64,000 nt of DNA from Pteria penguin. Lineage: Eukaryota > Mollusca > Bivalvia > Pterioida > Pteriidae. Below are positions 44,165 to 58,700 of the stretch, one piece after another. Under the pieces are notes generated by a model. The model saw only the letters and a list, made by a program, of their open reading frames with translations, did not search any database and was not told the origin of the DNA. Made by a program: the position numbers and the translations under genes. The DNA is taken from contig CM068587.1 of the NCBI GenBank assembly GCA_035048485.1, forward strand, positions 52,815,501 to 52,879,500. The letters are read 5' to 3'. Positions within the stretch are counted from its first letter, which is position 1; each line of letters opens with the position of its first letter.

Positions 44165-45293
44165 TGTCTAAATGGAGCACATATCTAATTGGGTAATAGA
44201 CTGCGACAATGTAGTGGTAAATTGAATCCATAAATTGAGCAATTACTTTCAAATTTATTCCTGTTTTCGACAACCTTGGCATTTAGGACCGAATGTACAT
44301 CGATTAAATGTGTTTTATGGTGATGAATAAAAAGTTTATCTATGCAAAATGGTTTATTTATCCGAACCGCAAAATATCTTTATTTTGTGGAGAAAAGGGA
44401 GGGGAAAGGGCATGACTTAACCACACTGGTCATCGGGCAGTCTTTTCCATACCTGTTTTGTGGATATAAGACACAGTGAAAATTTTATGAATTTGTATGC
44501 CCTTATAAGTCGGTATACAAACGCCATAAGGAGAGAGCATATGGGACTTAATTTCCCTATTTTGCAGTGTTCATTTTCTGTTTTATGAGGGTCAAATGGT
44601 TATGGTATCCATGTGGTCGCTTATTTATATACTGCATGTTCTGACTATGACAGATAAATCAAAGGGGCATAAAATTCAGCATAACATAAGTTAGACGTCC
44701 ATATGTAGATTTCATATCAGAAATCAGCGTTGGGCATTCCTAAAAATTTAATGTATTCTATTTATTACACGAAATCGATTAAGATGTAAAGTAAAACTAT
44801 GAATCATTATTATTAATGTAAGGAACGTAACGTATTCAACCTGAAACATGATGATTCCATTTACGAAGGTTTGCTCACTAACAGAGAAGGTATGGATTCA
44901 GGAGATAGGTAAAACAAAAATAAAGAATGCCAGAGATAAAGTCATATTAAAGAAAAGAAGAAAGAAGAAACTCGCCAAGGAATTGTAAATAATGAAAAGT
45001 TGGCACACACATAGAAATCACAAAAATAGTCAAATGTAATGTAGTTATGGTTCTGACTTACAATTACCGGTCAGCTGAAATGGCAATTGTCACACACTGC
45101 CTTTGTAACAGAACGTAGACCCGTTGTGTTTTTATTTATGTGGAATTAATCTCTTTGGAACCATACTTGTTATCACATTCAATATTTTGGGCATTATTTT
45201 ATATCTGAATTAGGCACTCCATGTGTATATAATGGATGCATAATGAAAACACAAAAACTTAGATATATATGATACGCATGTATGCAAATTTAC
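44165..45293. other. Sequence between the two paralogous first exons
   Basis: No C1q exon can be found here on the minus strand. The sequence upstream of both first exons shares an ATCTAATTGGGTAATAG-like motif (44186 and 45876 regions), so promoter DNA was duplicated with the exon. Confidence 0.5.
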
Positions 45294-45807
45294 CTGCTGA
45301 TCTGTAATCATAAAACCATTTTTGAATGGCCTCAATATATTCTCCCAAGTTGTTGATTTTCCTTTGAAATGTATCTTTTTGCTTTGCAGAAATGTTAGTG
45401 ATATTTTCGAACTTTGCTTCAATTTCTTCCTGATACAAAAACAGATCACTCCCCGAATCCTTATATTTGACATCAATTTCATTTATCAGATCTTTTCTAA
45501 AAAGCGAATTGTTTTTGTTCATCTCCTGCTTCATTTCATCCATTTGTATAGAGAATGTCTGGTTCAGTTTTCTAACACTTTCCGCATTTTCCATCTGTTT
45601 TAGTTTGTTACTAGCTACGTATTGTTTTAAATCATTCAATTGTTGTTCCATCGCTATCCGTATCATGGTTTCCTGGTTGATCATCTGGCGAAGAGTGGAG
45701 ATTTCTTGTAGGACATCACATTGGTTTGGACAAGTCTCCGGTGATATGGTGCTCCCAATATTGGCATACGTAAAAGGTATGACAAAGAGAAAGGTGTACA
45801 GGTTCAT
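45294..45807 (-). CDS. Paralogous first exon of a C1q-type gene (signal peptide plus coiled coil)
   Basis: ATG 45807 begins a signal peptide (MNLYTFLFVIPFTYAN), followed by CPNQCDVLQEISTLRQMINQ and a charged helical stalk ending YRSAG. It matches exon 1 of the C1q gene in plan: a Cys-x3-Cys-D-V start, NIT sites, and DTFQ-like and SAG endings. It also ends with the same phase 1 donor (GCAG|GTAAAT). No C1q exon of its own lies between it and the next first exon. It may be an alternative first exon that splices to 42949, or an orphan from a partial duplication. It is intact, with no stops or frameshifts. Confidence 0.75.
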
Positions 45808-45984
45808 GATACTTATTGTTCTATCTTTACCCTATGCTATCTGAGAGGGACGTGTTGAGTCAGTAGAATGATGTCCATATGTCTAATTGGGCAATAACAG
45901 ATGGTAATTTTGTGTAAATTACATTTCAGAATCAGACTATTAGTTCGTATTGTTTTTCATGTTCACATGAACTCGAATAAAAGA

Positions 45985-46127
45985 AAAAAAAAGAGGAGTT
46001 ACTGGCTTAGTTATGTGGCAGAAGTCACCATGGAGCTATACAATACATGAATATAAATAATATACTAGTACATATAACACATTACAAAAATATTTGATTG
46101 TAGTGCAATTACGATACCGACTTAAAA
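45985..46127 (-). repeat. ~140-bp repeat, copy a
   Basis: From GAGGAGTTACTGGCTTAGTT through CACCATGGAGCTATACAATA to ATTACGATACCGACTTA. It is almost the same as 46926-47055, about 900 bp away. Confidence 0.85.
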
Positions 46128-46920
46128 CTTATTTCTGTTTTGAACCAAAAACAATGATCTCCCAGACTCCCAACAACGAAAACACTTCCAAACTAAATAC
46201 AAGCAAGGTCTGGTAAAATGTAATCTTTTCAATGCGTACTATTCTAAATGTTATTACAAAGATTAGAATTTTGAACTTGCATTTTCGCATGGATGTCCAT
46301 TAACAAATGACCTCATGTCAAGGGCATACATTTGAAAGAGTACAATTCTTTGGCCGGTATGCGTTAATGGTATAAAACCAGGTGTCCGGAAGAAATGAGT
46401 GTCTCCTGTTAGTATTCTACATCTGTCACAAATGCCAATCGAAATTTCTTGTAGTAATGTCCCGAAGGACTAAATGTAGGACATCTGTCGTCATGTCCAT
46501 GTCCTGAGACATGTTATTTTGACACCTTTAATAATGGACGACGTGTCAGCCACTAAGATGTTCTGTTTGGCTAACATTCATAAAGAATTACTATCCGACA
46601 AGTATCATCGATCATTGGGGGCAATTTGCCCACGTGCAGATAATTATTGATAGTGGTTAAAAGTATTAATTCGAAAGAGTACTATTCGTTGTCCGAAATT
46701 CAAAGTTCAGTTAAAACGCTGCATAATCGATGGTGATTGTCTCGGCTAGATGATGTTTATGATACATTAATTCTAGATACATAATTATTTTGTCAAAGTC
46801 TACTGTTTTGGAGTGGTTTAAAACTTATATCCGTCTTTTAACTCTAATAATGTCAATATCATTTGCTTTGTATATGCAACCTTCCTCAAAGTAGTGTGAT
46901 GACGTCATTTTAATTATAAC
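46128..46920. other. Sequence between two copies of a ~140-bp repeat
   Basis: No exon. Around 46375-46445 is a minus-strand piece of the RT-element 3' UTR family (AGGTGTCCGGAAGAAATGAG). Confidence 0.45.
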
Positions 46921-46925
46921 ATGAA

Positions 46926-47160
46926 AAAAGAGGAGTTACTGGCTCAGTTGAAGTCACCATGGAGCTATACAATACATGAATATAAATAATATACTAGAAC
47001 ATATAACACATAACAAAAATATTTGATTGTAGTGCAATTACGATACCGACTTAGGACGGTGATTTAATTTGACAAAAGTCAAACAAATGGTGTGGTTAAC
47101 CGGTTTACGGGCCCACCTTCCCACTCACCGTAACAGCCAAACAATCAAAGGACGTAAATA
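46926..47160 (-). repeat. ~140-bp repeat copy b, extending into family R1
   Basis: Repeats 45985-46127 with a few changes and an 11-bp deletion (GGCTCAGTTGAAG). It then continues into GGTGTGGTTAACCGGTTTAC, the reverse complement of the R1 block at 41780. This links the two repeat pieces as parts of one larger element. Confidence 0.8.
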
Positions 47161-47211
47161 AAGTAAAATATTGTTTAAGAAATATCAAGTAAAATATTGT
47201 TTAAGAAATAA
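47160..47211. repeat. 26-bp tandem duplication
   Basis: AAGTAAAATATTGTTTAAGA occurs twice in direct succession, next to the left end of the MITE that follows. Confidence 0.8.
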
Positions 47212-47307
47212 TGACGTCCTAGTCGTTATCTAAGGTCCAGTAACAGCCCTGAGTCGCATTAACCAATCAAATTATCATTAAATAACGACTAGGATGTCAT
47301 TATTTCT
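47204..47307. mobile_element. 104-bp MITE-like element with 26-bp terminal inverted repeats
   Basis: The left arm 47204-47229 (AGAAATAATGACGTCCTAGT...) and the right arm 47282-47307 are reverse complements with a single mismatch (GACGTCC against GGATGTC). The interior of about 52 bp has no coding capacity. Confidence 0.8.
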
Positions 47308-47309
47308 AT

Positions 47310-49704
<2,395 letters not shown>

Positions 49705-49954
49705 ATTTCTCAATCGTCTTTGTATAAAACTATTTATCTGTGATTTTAATCTGAATGTTGGTGTCTTAGGAAGAAAGATCTGTTTATATAGATCTGTATA
49801 TGTATACAACAAATGCTTACCATTACTTAAATCCATTAAATTAATATTGGTGATTCCTCATGACTTTGAACTACAGTTGCTTTGTTTTGGTGTTGCATAT
49901 ACTGGTTTCCATTTAGCATGTGGTTCTATTACTCATTTCAAATAATGGATTTGA

Positions 49955-50222
49955 GTCGATGAAGCTTAGTGGATGAGGTGTTCGGCTCACGACCGAAAAG
50001 TCTCGTATTCGTATAGCACCTTGAGTACAGTCTGATTAAACAGTGAAAAAATGGCAGTCCCGTTTCACAGCAGACGTGAAATGTAAAAAAAAAATTCTCA
50101 ACTGATTCGGATGGGTCAGCCAGATAGATTTTAATTATCTATGCAATATATGAGATTGATGCTGCTACCATATTCCTGTAAAATGGTGGATTGACACTTA
50201 AAATAATACTCAATCAATCATC
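49955..50222 (+). repeat. Degenerate SINE copy
   Basis: The tRNA-like head is eroded (AGCTTAGTGGATGAGGTGTTC then CGACCGAAAAGTCTCGTATTC). Then comes CTCAACTGATTCGGATGGGTC, matching the SINE body CTCACTGCTTCGGGTGGGTC at 57241. It ends in an AATCAATCA tail, the same tail type as the SINE at 57089-57362. Confidence 0.65.
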
Positions 50223-50224
50223 TG

Positions 50225-50839
50225 GTTCAGAAACTGTGTTTTATTCTCCTTTGCTATATACTCGAACTGACTGTGGGATCTTTCATATTTAGGCGGGCTT
50301 GAATCGGTCGTAGGCAGTATGTATACACATATTTAGGTTGCTTTTAGCGTTGAACAGTAACTTGTCTGATAAGGCTTCAAATCTTGTCAAAATAATTGGC
50401 AACTTATTAATATGGTCCAAAAACCTGGTTTAGGCAATTTATTCTGCAAAAATAGCGTTGGAGTCCAAATTTCGGAAAATTCTTTGTAAAATCATCTGGT
50501 TCATTTACTGTATTTCGGGTGAGAACGAAAGGAAACGAAAAGAAAACTATGTTTGTAGTGATTCCTTTGAATGGACATATTTTCCAGACTGAAACACGAT
50601 ATCAGTAAAATTGTTTGGGTTTGGCTCAATACTATAACAAATTTTCACCGCAGATGTCTCACTTATTGCACTTCGTAAAGCAAGAAAGCGACAAACAATC
50701 CTTTTTTCGATTTTATTCAAATTGATAAACATACAAAAATCACATGAAAAATTTATGTCTAATTAGAAATGATATAAGTACCTAAAAGAGAAGGAAAGAC
50801 ATCTGACTTCACTGTAAGGTTGAAGTCACAAAGGAGATA
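50225..50839. other. AT-rich sequence without genes
   Basis: Nothing recognisable beyond simple AT-rich DNA. Confidence 0.4.
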
Positions 50840-51260
50840 CATGTATAAAATAAAACTAGGTGACAAAAAATGCAATACATGCAATGACATTACAAAAATA
50901 TAGATAGTACGACGGATGCAACAAAGGACGGTCAACTGAGAAATAAACGGTACTCAGTTGGGTGTGGTTAACCGGATCATTGGTCCATCTTCCCTCTCAT
51001 CGCATATGTAGTACAATAAAAGGACACACATTAAATAATTATAAATAGTCCTCCATACACAGAAAAAGGATCAACGAGTATCTCAAATTGAGAGGTAATA
51101 AAAATATGTAAACTTGTAGTAATGAAAAATAAGATTATGATAACAAATATATATAAAGCGAAATCACCATTAGGTAACAGTATTCTGCTGGTCTGGAAGT
51201 GAGCTCAGGCCCTTGATCTATAGGAGTCCCGACTAACAGTCAGAGGGGACGAGGTTCGGA
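50840..51260 (-). repeat. Repeat family R1, reverse copy
   Basis: Reverse complement of the 41525-41935 block: GGTGTGGTTAACCGG, then AAAGGACACACATTAAATAA, AGTCCTCCATA, and GTGAGCTCAGGCCCTTGATC at the far end. Diverged but collinear. Confidence 0.7.
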
Positions 51261-51449
51261 ACCATGCCTCCTCTGAAAAGGTTTCGACAAGTCCCTTCAT
51301 AGAGCCCCAACCGCCTTGTTCGGCAGTATGCAACGCCCAAGGAAAAATCTGCATAAGGTTTTATAAGGGTTCAATACATTACCAATAGTGTTCTTGTCTT
51401 CTTCGTGTGTTCGTGCGTGTATATTTATGTATTTACCTCCTCGACTTGA

Positions 51450-51545
51450 AAGGCTGTTGCAGGACATTTGTGACGGGTGTTGTATGCAACCAGAGGACGC
51501 TTACTCCTCCCGGGCACCTGGTCTCACCTCGATTTTTTGGGGGTT
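51450..51545 (+). repeat. 3' UTR-type repeat of the RT element
   Basis: TGACGGGTGTTGTATGCAAC, then ACGCTTACTCCTCCCGG and CTGGTCTCACCTCG. Related to 38890-38960. Confidence 0.6.
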
Positions 51546-51599
51546 CGCATTTGTCTGAATATGACACTTTACAAGATATTGTGCTTTCATTTCTATGGA

Positions 51600-52130
51600 C
51601 TATGAGATATGGTTTACCCTTCGGTATTTCTTCGTTTTTTTTCTTAGCGTTGATCTTAGTGTCATTTTGTCGATGTAGAAGACGTTTGACAATTTTAGAT
51701 CCGGATAAAAAAAGTTATCAAAATATCTGACCCTCCTTAATTTGTAAGCTAGATCACCTTCAAAATTGGGATGAGAAATTCCATTAAACTCAAATTGCTG
51801 AAAACTGGTATTTCCGAATTTAGATAAAAGTATTGTACAGCTCCATGGTGACTTCTGCCACATAACTGAGCCAGTAACTCCTCTTTTTTCTTTCATTAAA
51901 ATCTGTAAAAATTTCCAAAATTTTTCGATGTTTATTGTAACTGAAATATTGTTGAAAGCGACGTAAAAACACCAATCAACCAATCGATGTTTATTGTAAT
52001 TTTTAGTGTGAAAGTTTAAAACGTTATTGCAAGCTCTAGCGAACCTAAACAACTGAGAAATATAAATACATGCAGTATTCGATGGGAGTCTTGGTACATC
52101 GCCATCCAAATGAAGGAAATTTATGGGAAA
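51600..52130 (-). pseudogene. 3' fragment of a Penelope-like RT, minus strand
   Basis: Encodes MDGDVPRLPSNTACIYISQL then FRFARACNNVLNFH, the conserved C-terminal stretch also seen at 38500-38600. Further on is NGISHPNFEGDLAYKLRRVR. A ~55-bp mobile-looking block (51843-51897) lies between these parts. There is no catalytic domain. Confidence 0.7.
51843..51897 (+). repeat. ~55-bp block found four times in the window
   Basis: CTCCATGGTGACTTCTGCCA then CATAACTGAGCCAGTAACTC and CTCTTTTTT. Other copies: 54370-54417 (plus), 45985-46040 and 46926-46970 (minus). Confidence 0.8.
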
Positions 52131-54360
52131 TTCAAAGTCGTCACGTTTATCATAAGTATGAATATTGTTGTCAATAATGTTTAAACTGAAAAAAGAGATG
52201 TTTATCAGAATAATTGGCTTCAGTCAGTTGAAAATGAGATGGATAAAAACTAGACATATCACACTCAGGATTACCTATTATCAAAATATTATCCAAGTAC
52301 ATAGAGGTGCTATTAAAGATATCAATAAGGTCGAAACATCTAGATTGTTTTCGTCAGAGGTTTTAATCGACCAAAGGTGATTTATATAACTATTATGAAA
52401 AACGACGTTGCAGGCCTTTTTTTTTTGTTTTTTTTTGTTTTTTGTTTTTTGGTTTTTTTTTGGGGGGGGGGAGTTGTTTTTTGTTTATTATTTTTTTTTT
52501 GGTCAAATGTCAAAATGTTCACTTTAAATTTTTTTTGAAAAATTATTTTCCCCCAAGTCATTCATTTCCATACAATTAGCTAAAATACCCAAACTTAATG
52601 CTTAACTCAAGTCACATATTTACAGCTCAACATATTTTAAATACACTTTGCATTCAGGAGAAGTTTACATTTGCGAGTATGACTTCAAGCAAAAAGGCAG
52701 TGTTTCTGTTTATTAGATTATCAAAGTATTACAAGTTGCTTCCTGCAAGTCAGTAACAAGTATAAAAGGTATCATAAACGTCTCCTCTTTTATTGGACAA
52801 AGCGGTTATTAATTAAACCTTAAACAGTAGACTCAAGTATAATTCAACAATGCATAGACGTGATGAATATATACAAACTTTGTAAAAACAGCTATGTAAT
52901 TTTATGCATTTTTTTTTCTTGTTTATAAATAATGCATTTTAAATGAACACACGGCACGTTAAACACGTTATACAATCACGGGAAAAGATAATATGACACG
53001 TCTATAAACAAAACAAGTACTTAGGGAGCAACCGTTTGAGGGGTTGGGGGCAGGAAGACTTTCACCAGCCTGAATAATTTTTTTTGGCCAAATTTTAGAG
53101 CCGGATTATTTTTTTATATTTATTGGGATTTTTTTTGCAAAGCCTTCCTCCCCCCCCCACTTATAAAAATCAAATGGTTGCGTAATAACATAACTGAAGG
53201 AAATATTATGTAGTGTCACTGCAGATCAATGGTGTAGACCGTTACAGATTAGTTATTCACCATCAAACCCTTCTTAAGCTTGCATAGAAGCTTCACATCT
53301 TAGATTAAAAGAAATTTGAGATTGATTGAGATTGGAAAAACAGGAAGGACCTTTATCAGAATTCTTCATTTAAATCCAAACATCGACAGAACTGTAAATA
53401 GAATAATACATAGAGTAAACATTATGGTGTAAAGAAAACTGGTAATTTGTATTTTGAATTTATTTGACAGCTTTGTTGATTACATCTGTAAACCCAAAGA
53501 TCGTCTACAGTATATCTAAGAGATCCAAATGAAATAATAAATGATAGATTAGCGAATGAGTGCTATTGGTAGTGGACCAGTTACGGGCTACTACGTTATT
53601 TCGATTTTTTCACATGAGTGTGTGCAATACATAAGATACTTACATTACATATGAAAATTTCGTCAAAGCACGTTTTGAATACCCTTAATAACATAGTGGC
53701 TGATAACTAGTCTATACTGGTCCTTGGTCAGTATACAAACGTCAAAGTACAAACAGTTTTGGAGATTCAGGGAACGGTCAATTTATTTGGCGAACTCTAA
53801 ACCCGTCATACATAGGGATCAATTTCAAATCGATGCCCAAAATACGACTTCTGAAAATGTAATGAAGCTCCAACCTTATATCCAGGAACTCCGGATATAT
53901 ATTGCATTATATTAATGACGACCGTCTTAATTAGGATTGATACCTTAAAAACTTACAGAACACATTTGCAACAAATATACATGAAGAACTCTGAAAGATA
54001 TGTACATGCACTTTATTATATACAAGATCAAGATTAAGAATATTTAAAAAAAAAAGTTCATTTACAGGAAAGTATCTGATGCGTTTTAATTATACTAAGG
54101 CCTAACTAAATATGTGTACATTTCTTAGTTCCTCATGTGTGACCACATGAAGTGTTCGGCTGATGTATGGGGAACTATTAGATTTCAGGGTAATACTTAC
54201 GATATCAAAATGAATAGAAAGTTTTATATGGTTATCATATTTAATTATAGAACATTTCAAATTACAAAATATGAACAGATAAGAGTTTTTAAAAGGTGAA
54301 GGGAAATTCATCTTACTTAGCTGTAGGACAGAAGTCATCAGGGTGATGTACAATAAAACT
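52131..54360. other. Gene-poor sequence with low-complexity runs
   Basis: A T/G-rich low-complexity stretch at 52415-52515 and a C run at about 53148-53158. No exon seen. Confidence 0.4.
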
Positions 54361-54361
54361 T

Positions 54362-54600
54362 TGTATAGCTCCATGGTGACTTCTGCTACATAACTGAGCC
54401 GGTAACTCCTCTTTTTTGCTTTGGTGACAAGTAATGCAATTCATGCGATGACATTAAAAATTATTGATCGTACGAAAGATGCGATACCGACTTAGGAAGG
54501 TGAATTGAATAGCAAACGGTATTCAGTTGGTGTGGTCAACCGGTTTACGGGTCCACCTTTCCACTCATCGCAAATGCAGTTGAATCATGACGTCCCTCTC
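54362..54600. repeat. Composite repeat: ~55-bp block plus family R1 end
   Basis: CTCCATGGTGACTTCTGCTA...CTCCTCTTTTTT is followed directly by a diverged R1 end reading GATACCGACTTAGG and TCAACCGGTTTACGGGTCCA. Here the 55-bp block is inverted relative to R1 compared with 46926-47160. Confidence 0.7.
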
Positions 54601-55605
54601 ATAAAAAAAGAATAACATGCCTGCTACAAGCAGGGAGCAGTTTGTGCTCAAAAGAATTTTCACTATTTGTCTCTATATCTTGCCATTAAATTACATATAA
54701 ATATTGTCCATCAGAAGTGTTGGCATTACAAATCTCATTGCAAGTCCAATATTTGTACGAATTATTTACGAATTATTGCTTATTAGAAAAAAAAACTCCA
54801 GTGTAGAGGTAAAAAGGAGGATAAAATTTATCGATATTGATTTTGAATTCGTACATTACCTTCCGGTGTTCAATAAATAAATTCTCCTCTGTTTTCTCTT
54901 TGATAGCTGTGTTTATCTGTACACACTCGTGGAATTTAGCTCGTTTATGGTATTTTTCGAAAAAGTTTTTTCATTGAAAATAGAATAACCATTTTTAGTT
55001 TACATCAGTCCAGATTACGAAAACTGGTGTAAACTCTATCTTTTGAAAACCGTGATTATATTAAACAAAATGATCATAACGAAAGCTTTATAATTTATGA
55101 TTTTAGTTATATATAAAGTGATATAAGTGATATAAGTGATATCACTTTTAATATTGACGGTATACTTTTTTCATTGACAGCGAGAAGATATGTGACAAGT
55201 TTAGCAAGTCTTACATGCAGCATTACACAAAGAAATCTTAGGAAACCGCGTAGGGCCTAGATAAGCATTAGGACTAGTATTTATATGTGAAATAAGTTTA
55301 GAACAAGTGCCAAATAGGACAGACGTATAATTTAGCTTAATTGGAGAAACGTATACTTTAGTAGTGCAACATAATTTGTCGACGCAATTTTAGGAAGATG
55401 AAAAAGAGACACAGAGGTCATCTTCATGGGAGTGAATAAAACTCGAGGTGATCTACTTTTGAATTTAATTAAATTACATGTCATAATGATTATGAATACA
55501 TCTAACATCATGAAGAATGCCTCCGACTGTGGTGAAAACTATCATACAACAAAGTCAATTAACTTAAAATAGAATAATAAACTTAAAACATTAAGGTGCC
55601 GGGAA
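54601..55605. other. Sequence downstream of the PAN/TSP1 gene
   Basis: No exon recognised. A small repeat GTGATATAA with a palindromic end lies at about 55118-55148. It may contain the 3' UTR of the minus-strand gene. Confidence 0.4.
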
Positions 55606-55700
55606 TTATTCTATAACTCCATACTGCATCAAAGAGTAAGTGTAGATATAGAAGAAAACAACAACAACATCCACAATTATAATAACAGTAATTTTCTTAC
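55606..55700 (-). CDS. Possible read-through membrane segment after TSP1
   Basis: In frame with the TSP1 exon, the sequence beyond the GT donor encodes [19 protein letters not shown] and then a short tail ending in TAA (55606-55608). A 20-residue hydrophobic run followed by a stop is hard to expect by chance in an intron. However, the flanking lysines are on the outer side and an Asp sits mid-helix, so it is uncertain. Confidence 0.4.
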
Positions 55701-58700
55701 TAGGGCAAGGATCAGCATTGCACGATGTCTCAGAAGTACCCGAGCCGACACAATTGGTGCCGTTGTATTGTGGTGTGGGATTGTTGCATGTCCGAGAACG
55801 ATACTGAACACCGCCGCCACATTTTACAGAACAGGAACCATAGCTCCCCCAAGTAGACCATCCACCGTGAACTAGAGGTATAAAGAGAAAATTTATAATG
55901 CGCTATTGCTGGAAAATCATTACGAAGAAAATTAAAAAAAAAAACGAACTATGTCTATATATATCACAATGTATAAAAAGTGTCCTTGCCCAAACAATAA
56001 TCGCCGTTGTATTGTGATCTGGGTTTGTTGCAGTTCCAATTGGAATACTGAACTGTACCACCACATATTACACGACAGGAATTATAATTCTCCCTTGCAG
56101 ACCATCTACCATTAACTACTGGTACGACATATTATAGACTGGTGTATCATTGTTTATGTAGCACAAAAAGATTAACCACGATAGAATAGATAGTAACATT
56201 TATGAGTCAAATGGATGGCAAACAAGAATGTGTACATGCAGTGATATAACAAGAATATTCGATTTGAATGTAGTTGTCATACAAATTACTGATTGTATAT
56301 TTGAGTAACATGTGTCACTAAATTGGAGAGGTTTATTGGTGCAAATAAACAAATTACTGTAAGTATATATTAAATGAACCAATAACAAACAACGAAGAAG
56401 TACCAATCAGTTATCCAGTGCCGAAGTCTAAAAGGGAAGGCTAAATTATGAAATTGTCCCATATAAACCGTTGCGAACCCCGGGAGAGTGAGCTTCTCCT
56501 GTCTGCGTAAAACACTCGTCGCAAACCGGTATATGGAAACATGTCAAATTCGGTGAAGGTCCAAATGCACACAAGAATGTACATAGATGGTGAAGGTAAT
56601 GTCGTAATAGGTATTTGTCGAGACTCCATCGCACTACAGAACGTCATGAGTCAATCTGTAAAGCGGGACCTCATATTCTCTTATGAGACCATCGTAGCAA
56701 CCGTAGAACTTCCTCAGTGAAGATTTCAGGCATTCTATAACATAACCCTGAACAAGTAGCTTATCGGTCAGCCGTTTAGCCCTTGTGACAAAACTGTTGT
56801 ATTTCGAACATGTCCTGGCGTACCTTATAATCTGAGATACAAAAACGTTATAAACAGGATAGGAAGGATTGTTGCTAATCAGGAAAGGAAAGTTTGTTAT
56901 GTGGAAGTTGAAATCGTCATGTTTATCGCACAGGGAGGTGTTCAAGTGACCGTTATCTTCGAAAAATAAAAGTATATCCAAGTACGAAGCAATTTTGTCA
57001 TCCTGGTTGTCTCTTTGATCTCCAGTTCGGGAGGAGCTTTCTTCCTTTTGAAAGCAAGGTCTGAATAAACTCTGTTTCGTATGAATATAAAGCCGGCGTG
57101 GCCTAGTGGTATTGCGTCGGACTTCTGATCGTGAGGCCGAGGTTCGAGTCCCGCTCTGGTCATGCCGGTGTTCTGTCTTTCAGATGAGACATTAAAAACC
57201 GAGGCCCCATGTCGTGGTATGCATGGCACGTTAAAGATCCCTCACTGCTTCGGGTGGGTCCGTTGCATAGGCCAAAATTTGTATGCCCCGCATCGAGCAG
57301 ATGCCGTCACCATATACGTGAAATATTCGTGGTGTGATGTAAAACAAAAATCAATCAATCAATCGTATGAATATTCGAAAATGCCAGCAAGAAGTGGAGC
57401 GCCGTTTATACCCATAGGCATGTCTTCGATTTGTTGAAAAACACCAAACACCACGAAAATATTGTTTACCAGAAATTCCAGCATTTTGAAAATGTCGTCT
57501 TCAGAATACTTCTTGTCTTGTTGCTCCATTAGAAAATATGTGTCCTCCTGTCCTAGAACAAGATATTTGTGTCTGCGATTTCCATTTTTGTAAAGAAAGG
57601 AGTCTCGTATCATCTTGGTCAGTCTATTTTTGAGATTTCGGTGAGGATAGGTAGTGTGGAGCGTGGAGAAATCAAAAGAGTTTATACTGGTAACATAATT
57701 GAAATTGGGCTATTTAGATTATGTAAAAGTTTCTTAGAATTCTTCAGAATCCACAATCTGACTGATTCCGCTTCTGGAAGATGTGGTTTAACAGTATGTT
57801 TGAAGACCATGTTTGATAGGAGTCAGTATTTTGGTAAGCAATATGGATAGAGGTCTAACTGAGTACCTAGAAAATCCGGCGATAAACCTATGTTTGCAAG
57901 AGTTCTTGAGGAATCCAGAAGATGTGCGGTAAATCAAGGTCAGAATCGTCTGTTAGAATTCCGAATGACTGGAGAAAAGATTTGTGAATGTCATGTATTT
58001 CAGGAGCAGATAAATTTGTGAATGTGTACGTTGGATTTCCAAGTGCTGAATGTAACCCAAGTTCCTGCATCAGACAATTTAAATAATACAATATAAAATT
58101 GTACGTCGCTTTGTCAGCAGGAACAATGATGAATTTTTCAGGGAGATCAGAGAGTTCCTGCAACACCAGGTTCGCAAAAATGGATTTGTGTCTTGTGTTA
58201 ACAGAATGCCTAAGACTCCCTATCCTGTTTGGTAATTCTCCTATGATTTCATCCACTCGAGTTCCACATATTCCTTTTTCGCCCATCGTCTTGCATACTC
58301 CTCGCATGCGTCTATAATTATTTCAAAATTCTCACGCCATGAGAACGAACGGGGTTCTCTGTTTTACGGACCTTTTTTCAAAAGGTCTCGAAGTTTCCTG
58401 TTAAGGACAATGTTAAGGTTACCCGTTACAACATGGCCGCATGGAGGGTAAGTGCAGTCAGATGTGGAGCATATGCAGATTGCTTGGTCTTGTAAGAGAC
58501 GGTTTACGTGGTATGTCAGCCCACATTCCATCTCAATTCAAAAAAAGTACGATTAAAGAACACATTGCAAAAACGATGTAAATAATGTTCTAAGTAGCAA
58601 ACAAGGATTCAAAATGCAATTCATCAATATGAGACAGATATCTACACTAAGCACTTGTATACATGGGTTTTATCAATAGACAATGAAAAATTTTGAAAAA

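Larger units (their letters stand above)
56440..58350 (-). pseudogene. Penelope-like RT pseudogene split by a SINE
   Basis: On the minus strand: [17 protein letters not shown] (58200-58090), [20 protein letters not shown] to about 57890, then [20 protein letters not shown] plus [13 protein letters not shown] (57500-57370), the RT motif usually read PMG...AP. The SINE at 57089-57362 interrupts it. Downstream come [20 protein letters not shown], the C-terminal [13 protein letters not shown], and [14 protein letters not shown]. Several frameshifts and deletions are present, and the YVDD box is not seen. It lies in the intron before the TSP1 exons. Confidence 0.78.
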
